This document shows, one piece after another, positions 47,926-57,882 of a stretch of DNA of 64,000 nt. Below the pieces are notes generated by a model that was given only the letters and a program-made list of their open reading frames with translations, had not been told where the DNA came from and ran no database searches. A program made the translations under genes and the position numbers. The stretch spans positions 1,922,001 through 1,986,000 of the forward strand of contig NC_014217.1 in NCBI RefSeq assembly GCF_000092925.1. The letters run 5' to 3'. Within the stretch, counting starts at the first letter, position 1; each line of letters begins with the position of its first letter. The stretch comes from Ancylobacter novellus DSM 506. Lineage in GTDB: Bacteria; Pseudomonadota; Alphaproteobacteria; Rhizobiales; Xanthobacteraceae.

Positions 47926-48734
47926 GCGCCCTCCCCCGAGCCACCGTCGCCACCGCGACTGCGGATCCAGATCGGCGCGAAGGCGTCGTCCTGCTGCACG
48001 TCGATCAGCCCCTCGCGCACCATCTCCAGCGTGGCCGAGAAGCCGGAGGCGAGCGCGGTGGCCCGCATCTTCGGGTCGGCGATCCAGTTCAGCAGGAAGC
48101 CGTCGAGCCGCGCCCATTCGCCATGCAGCGCGAGGCGACCGATCAGCCGCTCCAGCCGCTCGCGCGCCTCGGCCAGCGAGATCACGTTGCGCGGCGGGAA
48201 GCGCACCTGCGACAGCGCCAGCTTCTGGCGCTGCGCGCCATAGGCGGCGAGCAGGTCGTAGAGCGTCGCCTCGTAGACGACCGGGCCGGCCCGCTCCAGC
48301 GGCTCGGGCGCGCCGCGCGCGAAGACCTCGTGGCCGATGCGGTCGCGGGTGGCGAGATGGGCCGCGGCGCCGCGGATGCGTTCAAGCCTGCGCAGCCGCT
48401 CGGCAAGGTCGGCGGCGAGGTCAGAGGCGCTCGGCCCCTCCTCCTTCGGCGGCTCGGGCAGCAGGAGGCGCGATTTCAGATAGGCGAGCCACGCCGCCAT
48501 GACGAGATAGTCGGCGGCAAGCTCCAGCCGGATCCGCCGCGCTTCCTCGACGAAGACGAGGTACTGCTCGGCGAGCTCAAGGATGGAGATGCGCGAGAGG
48601 TCCACCTTCTGGGTGCGCGCCAGCGCCAGCAGCAGGTCGAGCGGTCCCTCGAAGCCGTCGACGTCGACCACCAGAGCGGGGTCGCCCGCCTGGCGCACGG
48701 CATCGGCTTCGAAGGAGAACTGGCTTTGAACCAT
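47922..48734 (-). CDS. scpA: Segregation and condensation protein A
   Basis: Kleisin of the SMC-ScpAB condensin, 270 residues. ALVVDVDGFEGPLDLLLALA, RTQKVDLSRISILELAEQYL and EEARRIRLELAADYLVMAAW, LAYLKSRLLLPEP are the N-terminal Smc-binding region. The C-terminal winged helix lies near 230-255. It bridges Smc heads with ScpB. nagZ ends 19 bp upstream. Confidence 0.94.
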   Translation of the reverse strand: MVQSQFSFEADAVRQAGDPALVVDVDGFEGPLDLLLALARTQKVDLSRISILELAEQYLVFVEEARRIRLELAADYLVMAAWLAYLKSRLLLPEPPKEEGPSASDLAADLAERLRRLERIRGAAAHLATRDRIGHEVFARGAPEPLERAGPVVYEATLYDLLAAYGAQRQKLALSQVRFPPRNVISLAEARERLERLIGRLALHGEWARLDGFLLNWIADPKMRATALASGFSATLEMVREGLIDVQQDDAFAPIWIRSRGGDGGSGEGA

Positions 48735-48753
48735 TGCGGACCGCGGCTGGCGT

Positions 48754-49782
48754 TCAGGACGCCGCGATCATATCCGAAAAACGCGCGCGCGCCTCACCTT
48801 GCGCGATCTGGGCGGCCGGATGCAACCGCGCCAGCGCCTGCGCGCAACGGCGTGCCGCCTCACCGTCGAGCTGGGGCGAGCGGGAGGCCACCTCGACCAT
48901 CTCATCGAGCCGACCATTGCAGTGCAGCGCGAGGTCGCAGCCGGCGGCAAACGCCGCTTCGGCGCGGCCCGCCAGCGAGCCGGCCAGCGCGCCCATGGAG
49001 AGGTCGTCGCTCATCAGCGCGCCGTTGAAGCCGATATGACCGCGTATGACCTCGTCGATGACGCGCCTTGAGGTGGTCGCCGGGTGCTCCGCGTCGATGG
49101 CGGCGTAGACGACATGGGCGGTCATGCCGAGCGGCAGGTCGGCGAGCAGGCGGAACGGCTCGAAATCCGTCGCCTCCAGTTCCTCGCGGGAAGTCTCGAC
49201 CACCGGCAGGCTCTCATGGCTGTCGGCGCGGGCGCGGCCATGGCCGGGGATGTGCTTGAGCACGGGCAGAACGCCGCCCTCCATCAGCCCTTCCGCAGCG
49301 GCGCGGGCGAGATGCGCCACCTGCGCCGGGGTCGAACCATAGGCGCGGTCGCCGATGATGCCGTGGCCTTCCGGCAGGCGCAGATCGGCGCAGGGCACGC
49401 AATCGACATTGATGCCGAGGATTGCCAGATCGTCCGCTATCAGCCGGGCACCGAGCCGGGCCGCCTGCGCGGCGCCCTCCGCATCGCCAGCCTCGGCACG
49501 GCGGGCGAAGACCTCCGCCGGCGGGTATTTCGGCCAGTGCGGCGGGCCTAGGCGCTGCACCCGCCCCCCTTCCTGGTCGATCAGCACCGGCGCGTCGTCG
49601 CGGCCGACGACGGCGCGGAAAGAAGCGACCAGCGCCGCCACCTGCGCAGGCGTATCGACGTTGCGGCGGAACAGGATGAGCCCCCAGGGGGCGGACTGCC
49701 GAAGGAAATCCTCTTCCTCCGGCGTGAGCACGAGGCCGGCGCAGCCGGTGATGAAGGCGCGGGGCGCCAGCGGAGCGGTCAT
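48754..49782 (-). CDS. nagZ: Beta-N-acetylhexosaminidase NagZ
   Basis: Glycoside hydrolase family 3 enzyme that releases N-acetylglucosamine from muropeptides during wall recycling. It has 342 residues with LILFRRNVDTPAQVAALVAS, DQEGGRVQRLGPP, KHIPGHGRARADSHESLPVV (catalytic His/Asp loop) and GALMSDDLSMGALAGSLAGR (nucleophile Asp). No signal peptide, so cytosolic. It sits between the SPOR protein and scpA. Confidence 0.95.
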   Translation of the reverse strand: MTAPLAPRAFITGCAGLVLTPEEEDFLRQSAPWGLILFRRNVDTPAQVAALVASFRAVVGRDDAPVLIDQEGGRVQRLGPPHWPKYPPAEVFARRAEAGDAEGAAQAARLGARLIADDLAILGINVDCVPCADLRLPEGHGIIGDRAYGSTPAQVAHLARAAAEGLMEGGVLPVLKHIPGHGRARADSHESLPVVETSREELEATDFEPFRLLADLPLGMTAHVVYAAIDAEHPATTSRRVIDEVIRGHIGFNGALMSDDLSMGALAGSLAGRAEAAFAAGCDLALHCNGRLDEMVEVASRSPQLDGEAARRCAQALARLHPAAQIAQGEARARFSDMIAAS

Positions 49783-49789
49783 GACTGGA

Positions 49790-51610
49790 TCAGTTACGCT
49801 GGACCATGCAGTCGCCGCCCTGGGCGCGCAGCGCCTCGCACAGCTTCACCGCATCGTCGCGGCCGCTGAACGAGCCGACCTGGGCTCGGTAGTAGACGCC
49901 GCGGTCGCCGAGATCGGCGCGCTTCACCGAGAAGGGCTGGTTGCTCAGGAGGCCGGGATACTTGCCCTGCATCGAGCGCCAGGTCGCCTGCGCCTCCGCT
50001 TCCGAGCGGACCGAGGCGATCTGCACCACATAGGCGCCCGCCGCTGCCGCCGCGGGTGCCGCCGCCGGGCTCGCCGGGGCCGCCGGAGCCGGAGCCGGAG
50101 CGGCCGCGGGGGCCGGCGTCGGCGCCGCCGCCACGCGATCCGAGGACTTCACGTTGTCGACGATCGACGGGGTGGCCGCGAGCGGCGTCGGGTTGGTCGA
50201 GACCGGGGCGCCGGTGCCGGTGTTCAGCGGAATCGGGGTGGAGACCGCCGACTGGCCGGACGAGGAGAGCGAAGTCGGCGCGACCGGCGTCGGGGCCGGC
50301 GCGGAATCGTCGGGGACGACGGTGCCGTCGGCGCGCACGGTGAGCGTGCGCACGCGCTTCGGCTCGGCGGAGTTGGCCGGCGTGGAAGACTGCGACGGCG
50401 TGGTCTGGATCACCCGCGGCTGCTGCGGCTGCGCCGCCTGCGAGACGTCGACCGGCTGCTCCTCGCTGGAAACCACCTGCTCGTTGCCGGTGGTGGCGTT
50501 GCCGCCGACGCGGTCATAGATCAGCTTCTGGCCGTCACTGGCCTGCTGCTCCTGGGCCGGCTGGGCCGGGGTGACCTTGTTCGGGCCTTGCTCGGCGCGG
50601 ATCACCGGCGGCTCGCCCGAAGGGCCGGAAGCGCCCTGCGGCCGCATGAGCACGACATAGGCGCCGGCCGTAACGGCGACGGCGGCGACCATCAGCCCGC
50701 CGATCAGCAGCAGGCGGCGGCGACCGCGCCGCTCCGGCGCGTCGGTCCCGATATCGTCCTCATAGACCTCCCCGGCCTCGCCCTCATAGTCGGCGGCCGA
50801 GCGGCCATAATCGTAGGCGTCCTCGTCCAGATCGAACTGCCGCGCCTGCGGAGCCGAGGGGGCGGCCGGAGCACCCTGGGGCGGAGCCTTGGCGGCAGCC
50901 TGCTCGGCATTGTTGGCGGCAGCGCGCGCCATCCAGGACGGCAGGCGCGATTCCGCTTCCGCGGGCTCCTGCGGCACGTCGGCGCGCTGAGGCGGACGGG
51001 GGGCTTCCGGACGGACGGCCTCGGCGCGCGGCGGCTGCGGGCGCGGCGCCTCAGGCCGCGGCGCCGGACGCATCGATTCTCCGGCAGGCGCCATGGGCGC
51101 ACGCGCCACCGTCTCGCCCGCCGCGGTATGCGACGGAGCGACCGGGGGACGGCGCGGCGGCTCGATGGGCTGCGGGCGCGGCGGCACATAGGGTGCCCGC
51201 GGCTCAGCGGAACGGGCCTCCGGCGAAGGCGGCGACGAAGGGCGCGGCGCCTCGGGGCGGCTGAAGCTACGATTGGCCTCGCGCGCCGCATCCTCGATGG
51301 AATGACGCGGCGTCGGCGCGGCAGGACGCGGCGCGCCCTCGCTATAGACTTCGGCCGCCAGCGCGGCGAAGGAGCCCGGCGTGGGACGCCCCGGCTCGGG
51401 ATTACGCGGCACAGCGGGACGCGGCGCCGGCGAATAAGGCTGGGGGCGTGGCGCGGCCGACTGCGGCGCAGGCGCCGCCGGCCGGCGGGCAGCCTCGGAC
51501 TGGCGCAGCAAATCGGCGAACTCGTCTTCCTGCCCCATCAGGCGGGCAAGCTCGGCAAGCGGATCCTCGGCCGGGACTTCCTGCCGATTGCGCACGGTTT
51601 CATTGCCCAT
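49790..51610 (-). CDS. SPOR-domain membrane protein with long proline-rich region
   Basis: A 606-residue single-pass protein. Residues 40-290 are cytosolic, disordered and rich in Pro, Ala and Arg, with one acidic stretch (FDLDEDAYDYGRSAADYEGE). The membrane helix is about 299-322 (RLLLIGGLMVAAVAVTAGAY). The periplasmic linker is again low-complexity. The C-terminal SPOR domain (about 525-606; AYVVQIASVRSEAEAQATWR, YYRAQVGSFSGRDDAVKLCE) binds denuded septal glycan. It is 7 bp from nagZ and probably acts at the division site. Confidence 0.9.
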   Translation of the reverse strand: MGNETVRNRQEVPAEDPLAELARLMGQEDEFADLLRQSEAARRPAAPAPQSAAPRPQPYSPAPRPAVPRNPEPGRPTPGSFAALAAEVYSEGAPRPAAPTPRHSIEDAAREANRSFSRPEAPRPSSPPSPEARSAEPRAPYVPPRPQPIEPPRRPPVAPSHTAAGETVARAPMAPAGESMRPAPRPEAPRPQPPRAEAVRPEAPRPPQRADVPQEPAEAESRLPSWMARAAANNAEQAAAKAPPQGAPAAPSAPQARQFDLDEDAYDYGRSAADYEGEAGEVYEDDIGTDAPERRGRRRLLLIGGLMVAAVAVTAGAYVVLMRPQGASGPSGEPPVIRAEQGPNKVTPAQPAQEQQASDGQKLIYDRVGGNATTGNEQVVSSEEQPVDVSQAAQPQQPRVIQTTPSQSSTPANSAEPKRVRTLTVRADGTVVPDDSAPAPTPVAPTSLSSSGQSAVSTPIPLNTGTGAPVSTNPTPLAATPSIVDNVKSSDRVAAAPTPAPAAAPAPAPAAPASPAAAPAAAAAGAYVVQIASVRSEAEAQATWRSMQGKYPGLLSNQPFSVKRADLGDRGVYYRAQVGSFSGRDDAVKLCEALRAQGGDCMVQRN

Positions 51611-51705
51611 ATCACAGAACCTGTTCGCTGCGCCGTTACACACCACCGCCCGGAGCGGACGGCATCACAGCGGCGGCAGGCCGAACGTTCTGTCGCGCGA
51701 CACGC

Positions 51706-53472
51706 TCACCGCATTTCTTCGGGAGCACCGACTCCGAGGATCGAAAGTCCTGAAGCGATGATCAGCGCGACGGCGTGCACAAGCGCCAGCCGCGCATAAG
51801 TTGATTTTCGATCATCTTCGATAATGAAGCGTAAATGTGGCAGGTCTTTCCCGCGATTCCACTGTGCGTGCAGGGCACTGGCCAAATCGTAGAGGTAAAA
51901 TGCCAGCCGGTGCGGCTCGCGCGCGGCCGCCGCCTGCTCGACGATACGCGGATAGCTGGCTATCAGCTTGATGAGCGCGATCTCTCCCTCGTCCTCCAGC
52001 AGCGTCAGCTCGGCGCTGGCGAAAGCGGCGGCCTCTGCCGGCAGGTCGGTGAAGGCTTCCTTGGCGTTGCGCAGGATCGAGCTCGCCCGTGCATGGGCGT
52101 ACTGGACATAGAAGACCGGGTTGTCGCGGCTCTGCTCGATCACCTTGGCGAGATCGAAGTCAAGCACGGCGTCGTTCTTGCGGTTGATCATCATGAAGCG
52201 CACCGCGTCGCGCCCCACCTCGTCGACCACCTCGCGCAGGGTGACGAAGTCCCCTGCCCGCTTCGACATCTTTACCGGCTCGCCGGCGCGCAGGAGGCGC
52301 ACCAGCTGGCACAGCTCGACGTCGAGGCTGGCTTCGCCGCCGCTCGCCGCCTTCACCGCCGCCTGCATGCGCTTGACGTAGCCGCCATGGTCAGCGCCCC
52401 AGACGTCGATCATGCGCTTGAAGCCGCGGTCGTACTTGTCCTTGTGGTAGGCGATGTCGGCGGCGAAATAGGTGTAGGCGCCGTCCGACTTCATCAGCGG
52501 ACGGTCGACGTCGTCGCCGAAATCGGTAGCGCGGAACAGCGTCTGCTCGCGATCCTCCCAGTCCTCGATCGGCTGGCCCTTGGGCGGCGGCAGCCGGCCC
52601 TCATAGACGAGGTTGCGAGCGCGCAACTCGTCCAGCAGCCGGTCGATGATGCTCGGCTGCCCGTCCGGGCGGGCATGCAGCGTACGCTCGGAGAAGAACA
52701 CGTCGTGGTGGATGTTCAGCGCGGCGAGGTCGTCGCGGATCATCGCCATCATGGCGTCGATGGCCGCCTTGCGCACCGCCGGCAGCCATTCCGCCTCGCT
52801 CCTGTCGAGCATGGTGCGGCCGTACTTGGCCACCAGCGCCTTGCCGACCGGCACGAGATAGTCGCCAGGATAGAGCCCTTCCGGGATCGAGATCGTCTCG
52901 CCCAGGGCCTCGCGGTAGCGCAGGAAGGCGGAACGGGCGAGCACGTCGACCTGCGCGCCGGCATCGTTGATGTAGTACTCGCGCGTCACCTTCCAGCCGG
53001 CGAAGGCGAGCAGGTTGGCGAGCGCGTCGCCGAACACCGCGCCGCGACAATGGCCGACATGCATCGGCCCGGTGGGGTTGGCGGAGACATATTCGACGTT
53101 GATCTTCTGGCCGGCACCGGCATCGGTGCGGCCATAGTCGCGGCCGGCATTGAGCACGGCAGCGAGGATGCGCGGCCAGTAGGAGCCATCGAGCGCGATG
53201 TTGATAAAGCCGGGGCCGGCGACATCGACCTTCGCCACGCCGGGAAGCGCAGCGAGCTTGGCCGTCAGCTTGTCCGCCAGCTCGCGCGGCTTCATTCCGG
53301 CGTCCTTGGCCAGCACCATCGCCGCATTGGTGGCGAGGTCGCCATGGCTCGCGTCGCGCGGCGGCTCCACCACCACGCGCGTGGTGTCAATGCCGGCGGG
53401 AACTGCCCCCTCAGTGGCCAGCTGGGCGACGGCGTCGCGGACGTGATCGGCGAAGATCGCGAACAGATTCAT
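51706..53472 (-). CDS. argS: Arginyl-tRNA synthetase
   Basis: Class I synthetase for tRNA-Arg, 588 residues. The HIGH-type motif is [20 protein letters not shown], and the KMSKS-type motif is [10 protein letters not shown]. The N-terminal additional domain begins [19 protein letters not shown] and the C-terminal DALR anticodon domain ends [13 protein letters not shown]. The ATG at 53472 is chosen over a longer frame. A candidate promoter lies in the end of dgt. Confidence 0.96.
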   Translation of the reverse strand: MNLFAIFADHVRDAVAQLATEGAVPAGIDTTRVVVEPPRDASHGDLATNAAMVLAKDAGMKPRELADKLTAKLAALPGVAKVDVAGPGFINIALDGSYWPRILAAVLNAGRDYGRTDAGAGQKINVEYVSANPTGPMHVGHCRGAVFGDALANLLAFAGWKVTREYYINDAGAQVDVLARSAFLRYREALGETISIPEGLYPGDYLVPVGKALVAKYGRTMLDRSEAEWLPAVRKAAIDAMMAMIRDDLAALNIHHDVFFSERTLHARPDGQPSIIDRLLDELRARNLVYEGRLPPPKGQPIEDWEDREQTLFRATDFGDDVDRPLMKSDGAYTYFAADIAYHKDKYDRGFKRMIDVWGADHGGYVKRMQAAVKAASGGEASLDVELCQLVRLLRAGEPVKMSKRAGDFVTLREVVDEVGRDAVRFMMINRKNDAVLDFDLAKVIEQSRDNPVFYVQYAHARASSILRNAKEAFTDLPAEAAAFASAELTLLEDEGEIALIKLIASYPRIVEQAAAAREPHRLAFYLYDLASALHAQWNRGKDLPHLRFIIEDDRKSTYARLALVHAVALIIASGLSILGVGAPEEMR

Positions 53473-53512
53473 GGCGAGAAACTCCGGCAGGCAGGCCCGA
53501 CAAGGGCCGCTG

Positions 53513-53541
53513 CCGCTACCGCAGTTCCGGTGCCCTGTCAA
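53513..53541 (-). promoter_or_regulatory. Candidate promoter for argS inside the dgt 3' end
   Basis: On the minus strand a -35 TTGACA (53536-53541), a 17-bp spacer and a -10 TAGCGG (53513-53518). The -10 is weak. It would start transcription about 34 nt before the argS ATG, separating argS expression from dgt. Confidence 0.4.
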
Positions 53542-54688
53542 AGAGCCGGGCATACTCGGCCAGCGCGTAGCGGTCGGTCTGGCCGGCGAGGAAATCGGCG
53601 ATACGCCGCGCCCGCGCCGCCTCGGCCCGGCCTTCCACGCTGGCGCGCCATTCCTCCGGCAGCGCGCTCGTGTCGGCCATGTAGCGCCGGAACAGATCGC
53701 GCACCACGTCGCCGGCCGCCTCCATCTCGCTCATCACGCGCGGGTGGCGGTACATGTGCGGGAACAGGAAGGCTTTAACCGCCCGCTCCGCCTGCGCCGT
53801 CGCCTCGGAGAAGCCGACCATCGGCGCGCCGAGCCGGCGTATGGCATCCGCGTCGGCGGGCCGGGCGATGGCGATCCGCCGGCGGGTCTCCGCCACCACG
53901 TCGTTGATCAGCGCGGTGATCATGCGACGGCCGAGCTCGTGGATGAAGCGAGCGCGATCCATCGCCGGCCAGCGCTCCTCGATCCCGGCGATGATGCCAC
54001 CGACCAGCGGCAGGACGGTCAGCTCCTCCGTGCCGAACAGGCCGGCGCGCAGCCCGTCGTCGAGGTCGTGAACGTCATAGGCGATGTCGTCGGCGATGGC
54101 CGCGACCTGCGCCTCGGCCGAGGGCCAGCTCCACAGCCACAGATCCTGCCGCTCGGCATGCACGGCGACGGCATGGGGCAACGCGCCCTGCTGCGGGCCG
54201 TTATGCTTCACGATCCCCTCGTGGACCTCCCAGGAGAGGTTCAGCCCGTCGAAATCGGGGTAGCGATTCTCCAGCCTTGTGACGACGCGCAGCGACTGCG
54301 CGTTGTGGTCGAAGCCGCCATAGGTCGCCATGCAGGCGTCGAGCACCCGCTCGCCGGCATGGGCGAAGGGCGGATGGCCGAGGTCATGTGCGAGCGCCAG
54401 CGCCTCGCTCAGGTCCTCGTCGAGGCCGAGCGCGCGGGCGATGGAGCGCGCCACCTGCACCACCTCGAGCGTATGGGTGAGTCGGGTGCGGTAATGATCG
54501 CCCTCGTGATGGGCGAAGACCTGCGTCTTGTAGGCGAGGCGGCGGAAGGCGCTGGAATGGATGATGCGGTCGGCGTCGCGGCGGAAGGCGCTGCGGGCGT
54601 CGCCACCGGGCTCGGGATAGAGCCGGCCGCGGCTCTCCTCCGCCTTCGATGCCCAGGGCGCGCGCGGCTCAGCTCCGGCCACCGCCAT
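53516..54688 (-). CDS. dgt: Deoxyguanosinetriphosphate triphosphohydrolase-like protein
   Basis: An HD-domain dNTPase of 390 residues that removes triphosphate from deoxynucleotides. Metal ligands are visible in [20 protein letters not shown] (His72), [14 protein letters not shown] (His101, Asp102) and [14 protein letters not shown]. It is the shorter dgt type-2 form common in alphaproteobacteria. The ATG at 54688 ([10 protein letters not shown]) is chosen over one 22 codons upstream. It is divergent from erpA across 109 bp, and dgt-argS-SPOR is a conserved order. Confidence 0.93.
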   Translation of the reverse strand: MAVAGAEPRAPWASKAEESRGRLYPEPGGDARSAFRRDADRIIHSSAFRRLAYKTQVFAHHEGDHYRTRLTHTLEVVQVARSIARALGLDEDLSEALALAHDLGHPPFAHAGERVLDACMATYGGFDHNAQSLRVVTRLENRYPDFDGLNLSWEVHEGIVKHNGPQQGALPHAVAVHAERQDLWLWSWPSAEAQVAAIADDIAYDVHDLDDGLRAGLFGTEELTVLPLVGGIIAGIEERWPAMDRARFIHELGRRMITALINDVVAETRRRIAIARPADADAIRRLGAPMVGFSEATAQAERAVKAFLFPHMYRHPRVMSEMEAAGDVVRDLFRRYMADTSALPEEWRASVEGRAEAARARRIADFLAGQTDRYALAEYARLFDRAPELR

Positions 54689-54797
54689 GCGCGTCCCTCC
54701 TCGAATGAATGCGAGCCCTGCGAAATGCCCCCTTTGACTCGGGGGCGGCAGCACTTAACTATTGAGGCAGGTCATATTCAACTCGAAGTCCCGCGAC

Positions 54798-55157
54798 ATG
54801 AGCGCAAGCCCTTCGATCACTCCCGATTCCCTCCACCCGGTCGGCGTTACCGCCAGCGCCGCGCGCCGTATCGCCGAGATTCTCAGCGGCGAGCCGGCTG
54901 ACGCCATGCTGCGCGTCAGCGTCGAGGGCGGCGGCTGCTCGGGCTTCCAGTACAAGTTCGACATCACCCGCGAGCGCGAGGCCGACGACCTCGTGCTGAC
55001 CGAGGGCGCGGCCACGGTGGTGATCGACCCGGTCTCGCTCGAATATATGTCGGGCTCGCATATCGACTTCGTCGACGACCTGATCGGCGCCTCGTTCCGC
55101 ATCGAGAATCCGCACGCCACCGCTTCCTGCGGCTGCGGCACCAGCTTCGCGCTCTGA
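54798..55157 (+). CDS. erpA: Iron-sulfur cluster insertion protein ErpA
   Basis: A-type carrier that delivers Fe-S clusters to apoproteins, 119 residues. Three cysteines are in the expected places: Cys47 (GGGCSGFQYKF), Cys111 and Cys113 (SCGCGTSF). The ATG at 54798 (MSASPSITPD) is chosen over one 12 codons upstream. The nucleosidase gene follows after 2 bp. Complex I in this window has many clusters that such a carrier could help build, but this link is only inferred. Confidence 0.94.
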   Translation: MSASPSITPDSLHPVGVTASAARRIAEILSGEPADAMLRVSVEGGGCSGFQYKFDITREREADDLVLTEGAATVVIDPVSLEYMSGSHIDFVDDLIGASFRIENPHATASCGCGTSFAL

Positions 55158-55159
55158 AA

Positions 55160-55909
55160 ATGCGTCCGATCGGCGTGCTCTGCGCCCTGCCGCAGGAGCT
55201 CGCCTTCCTCGCCGACAACCTCACGGCAACGGTGACCACCGAACGCGCCGGCATGATCTTCCATGCCGGCCGGCTCGACGGCCATGAGGTGGTGCTGGCG
55301 CAGGCCGGCATGGGCAAAGTCAACGCCGCTATCGCCGCGACGCTGCTGATCGAGCGCTTCGACTGCCGCATGGTGCTGTTCTCCGGCATCGCCGGCGGGC
55401 TCGACCCGGCCCTTTCCATCGGCGACGTGGTGATCGCCGACCATGTGGTGCAGCACGACGCCGGCTACACCTCGGAGGAAGGCTTTTTCGTCTACCAGGC
55501 CGGCCACCTGCCCTTCTTCAGCCCGCACGAGGACCTCGGCCACGCCGCCGAGAGCGAGCTGATCGAGCGGGTGCGCGCGGCGCTGGCCGATTTCGTCCTC
55601 ACGCCACTCTCGGCCCGCACGGACGGGCAGCCGCCGCGGCTGCATTACGGGCGCGTGCTGACCGGCGACCAGTTCGTCAATTCCGAGACGCTGCGCGAGC
55701 GGCTGTTCCGCGAGCTCGGCGGCGCGGCGGTGGAGATGGAGGGCGCGGCGATGGCGCAGGCCTGCACCGCCTTCGGCGTGCCGTGGCTGGTGGTGCGGGC
55801 GCTCTCCGACCTCGCGGGGAGCGAATCACACTTCGACTTCAAGCAGTTCGTCGACGAGGTGGCGCTCTCCTCCGCGCTCATCGTGCGCCGGCTGCTGCCG
55901 GTGCTCTGA
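55160..55909 (+). CDS. mtnN: 5'-methylthioadenosine/S-adenosylhomocysteine nucleosidase
   Basis: Hydrolyses the glycosidic bond of methylthioadenosine and S-adenosylhomocysteine, by-products of SAM use. It has 249 residues with MRPIGVLCALPQELAFLADN, LFSGIAGGLDPALSIGDVVI, and the catalytic/adenine region VEMEGAAMAQACTAFGVPWL followed by VVRALSD. The fold is the nucleoside phosphorylase I type. It starts 2 bp after the erpA stop, so it is coupled to it. Confidence 0.9.
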   Translation: MRPIGVLCALPQELAFLADNLTATVTTERAGMIFHAGRLDGHEVVLAQAGMGKVNAAIAATLLIERFDCRMVLFSGIAGGLDPALSIGDVVIADHVVQHDAGYTSEEGFFVYQAGHLPFFSPHEDLGHAAESELIERVRAALADFVLTPLSARTDGQPPRLHYGRVLTGDQFVNSETLRERLFRELGGAAVEMEGAAMAQACTAFGVPWLVVRALSDLAGSESHFDFKQFVDEVALSSALIVRRLLPVL

Positions 55910-56024
55910 GCGGGCACGGTCTTTACCGACATTTTATGGCGCTGACGGGCGTTTCCAATCGAACCCTGATGCGCGGCTGCCGATATTGATCGGTAACGGC
56001 CGATCCCGGCCGATGGAGCCTACG

Positions 56025-56159
56025 ATGATCCTTCTCTCCCTGCGCGCCGCCCTCGCCCATGCGTTCGGCTGGCTTGACCGCGGGCTTACCGACGGCGCCT
56101 ACCAGCATGGTCGCTATTGCGTCAGCGACCAGAAGATCCGCCGCCGCGCTGCGCACTGA
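56025..56159 (+). CDS. Small basic protein (44 residues)
   Basis: A short ORF, MILLSLRAALAHAFGWLDRG then LTDGAYQHGRYCVSDQKIRR and RAAH, between mtnN and xth. GGAG is placed seven bases before the ATG. It has an amphipathic N-terminal helix and a basic tail. No family is recognised; it looks like one of the short conserved ORFs of alphaproteobacteria, but this could not be checked. Confidence 0.5.
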   Translation: MILLSLRAALAHAFGWLDRGLTDGAYQHGRYCVSDQKIRRRAAH

Positions 56160-56241
56160 GTACGCCGGAGCATTTGCACCGCATCCGGCGAGGCGGCATG
56201 CTGGCGGCCTGATTTGCCTAGCCACGAACGGACCTTCGCGC

Positions 56242-57030
56242 ATGCGCATCGCCACCTGGAACGTCAATTCGGTCAAGCAGCGGCTGGAGCACGCGGTTGC
56301 CTGGCTCGGCGAGACCCGGCCGGACGTGGTCTGCCTGCAGGAGATCAAATGCGTCGACGAGGCGTTCCCGCGCGAGGCGTTCGAATCCCTCGGCTACAAT
56401 GTCGCCGTGCACGGCCAGAAGGGCTTCAACGGCGTCGCCGTGCTCTCGCGCCTGCCCTTCGACGAGGTCTCCTCCGGCCTGCCGGGCGACGATGAGGACG
56501 TCCAGTCGCGCTTCATCGAGGTGGTGGTCTCGACGCCCGAGGGCGTCGCGCGCATCTGCGGCATCTATCTGCCGAACGGAAATCCGGTCGACACGGAGAA
56601 GTACCCCTACAAGCTCAACTGGATGAAGCGGCTCAAGGCGCATGTCGCCAACCGCCTCGCCTATGAGGAGCCGCTCATCGTCTGCGGCGACTACAACGTC
56701 ATCCCCGAACCCGTGGACGCCGCCAACCCGGCCGCCTGGGTGAACGACGCGCTGTTCCTGCCGCAGACCCGCTCGGCCTTCCGCGAGCTGATCCATCTCG
56801 GCATGACCGAGGCGGTGCGCGCCACTACCGACGAGCCGGGCCTCTACAGCTTCTGGGATTATCAGGCCGGCGCCTGGCAGAAGAACAACGGCATCCGCAT
56901 CGACCACCTGCTGCTGTCGCCGCAGGCCGCCGACCGGCTCAAGGCGGTCGGCATCGACAAGCATGTGCGGGCTTGGGAGAAGCCCTCAGACCATGTGCCG
57001 GTCTGGGTTGATCTCGCCTACAAGGCATGA
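56242..57030 (+). CDS. xth: Exodeoxyribonuclease III
   Basis: AP endonuclease and 3'-5' exonuclease of base-excision repair, 262 residues. MRIATWNVNSVKQRLEHAVA, CLQEIKCVDEAFPREAF (catalytic Glu), PLIVCGDYNVIPEPVDAANP and KPSDHVPVWVDLAYKA (Asp-His) are the EEP-family motifs. The ATG at 56242 is the natural start. It converges on the ExoR-like gene with only 12 bp between stops. Confidence 0.95.
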   Translation: MRIATWNVNSVKQRLEHAVAWLGETRPDVVCLQEIKCVDEAFPREAFESLGYNVAVHGQKGFNGVAVLSRLPFDEVSSGLPGDDEDVQSRFIEVVVSTPEGVARICGIYLPNGNPVDTEKYPYKLNWMKRLKAHVANRLAYEEPLIVCGDYNVIPEPVDAANPAAWVNDALFLPQTRSAFRELIHLGMTEAVRATTDEPGLYSFWDYQAGAWQKNNGIRIDHLLLSPQAADRLKAVGIDKHVRAWEKPSDHVPVWVDLAYKA

Positions 57031-57042
57031 TTTCAGCGCAAC

Positions 57043-57882
57043 TTAGCGCCGCGTCTTCATATATTGCTCTAGATAGACCAGCGCCATGGCGCGCTCGTCG
57101 GCATTCGCGCCGGCGAAGGCATCGTCGTAGAGGTCGACCACCCATTTGTCGTCCGGACCGGCCGCCGAGTCGCGCGCGACGGTGAGCCACATCAGCCCGC
57201 GTGCCGCCTGGCGGGGAATGCCGTCGTCACCCTTGAACAGCAGCCCGCCGAGCGCCGCCTGCGCCTGGTACTGGCCCTTATGGGCAGCGAGGCCCAGCCA
57301 GCGGGCGGCGAAGCGCGGGTCGCGCTCCACGCCGTCGCCGTCGATATAGAGACGCGCGAGGTGGTACTGCGCATCCGGGTCGCCGAAATAGGAAGCCGCA
57401 TAGGCGAACATGTCGCGCGCCCGGGTAGGGTCGCGGCGGACCTTGCTGTTGGGGATGCCGACCAGATAGTAGCCGCCGAGCGCCACGAAGGCGTCGGCAG
57501 TGAAGCGCGCCTCCGGCGAGGCCGGATTGTCGTCGGCGTGCATGTTGGCGATCTGGCTGAAATATTCGAACGCCTTGATGTCGTTGCGCTCGACGCCCTC
57601 GCCTTCCGCATACATGCGGCCGAGCTTCCACTGCGCGCCGGCATGGCCCTGGTCGGCCGCGTAGCGCAGCGAATCGATGCCCTTCTCGGTCTCGCCCGAG
57701 CGCAGCGCCTGCGCGCCGAAGCGCACGAATTCCTCCACCGAGCGCGGCTTGCCGGTCGGCGACAGGATGGTCGGCGCCGCGGCGTTGCCTCCGCCGCCGG
57801 GCGTGCCGTCGAACGCCGCGGCCGGCGCGACGGCGAAGAAGGCCAGAACGCTGGCCAGGAGAACTCGGTCAGATATCCGCAT
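57043..57882 (-). CDS. exoR: ExoR-like periplasmic Sel1-repeat protein
   Basis: A secreted 279-residue protein with a signal peptide (MRISDRVLLASVLAFFAVAP AAA, cut before FDG). Four to five Sel1 repeats follow (GIDSLRYAADQGHAGAQWKL, GRMYAEGEGVERNDIKAFEY, AQYHLARLYIDGDGV, ARWLGLAAHKGQYQAQAALG). The arrangement is colinear with ExoR of Sinorhizobium, which binds the sensor ExoS and represses the ExoS-ChvI pathway of exopolysaccharide and motility control. ExoS/ChvI are not in this window. Its start overlaps the ilvD 3' end by 14 bp, so the two are coupled. Confidence 0.8.
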   Translation of the reverse strand: MRISDRVLLASVLAFFAVAPAAAFDGTPGGGGNAAAPTILSPTGKPRSVEEFVRFGAQALRSGETEKGIDSLRYAADQGHAGAQWKLGRMYAEGEGVERNDIKAFEYFSQIANMHADDNPASPEARFTADAFVALGGYYLVGIPNSKVRRDPTRARDMFAYAASYFGDPDAQYHLARLYIDGDGVERDPRFAARWLGLAAHKGQYQAQAALGGLLFKGDDGIPRQAARGLMWLTVARDSAAGPDDKWVVDLYDDAFAGANADERAMALVYLEQYMKTRR

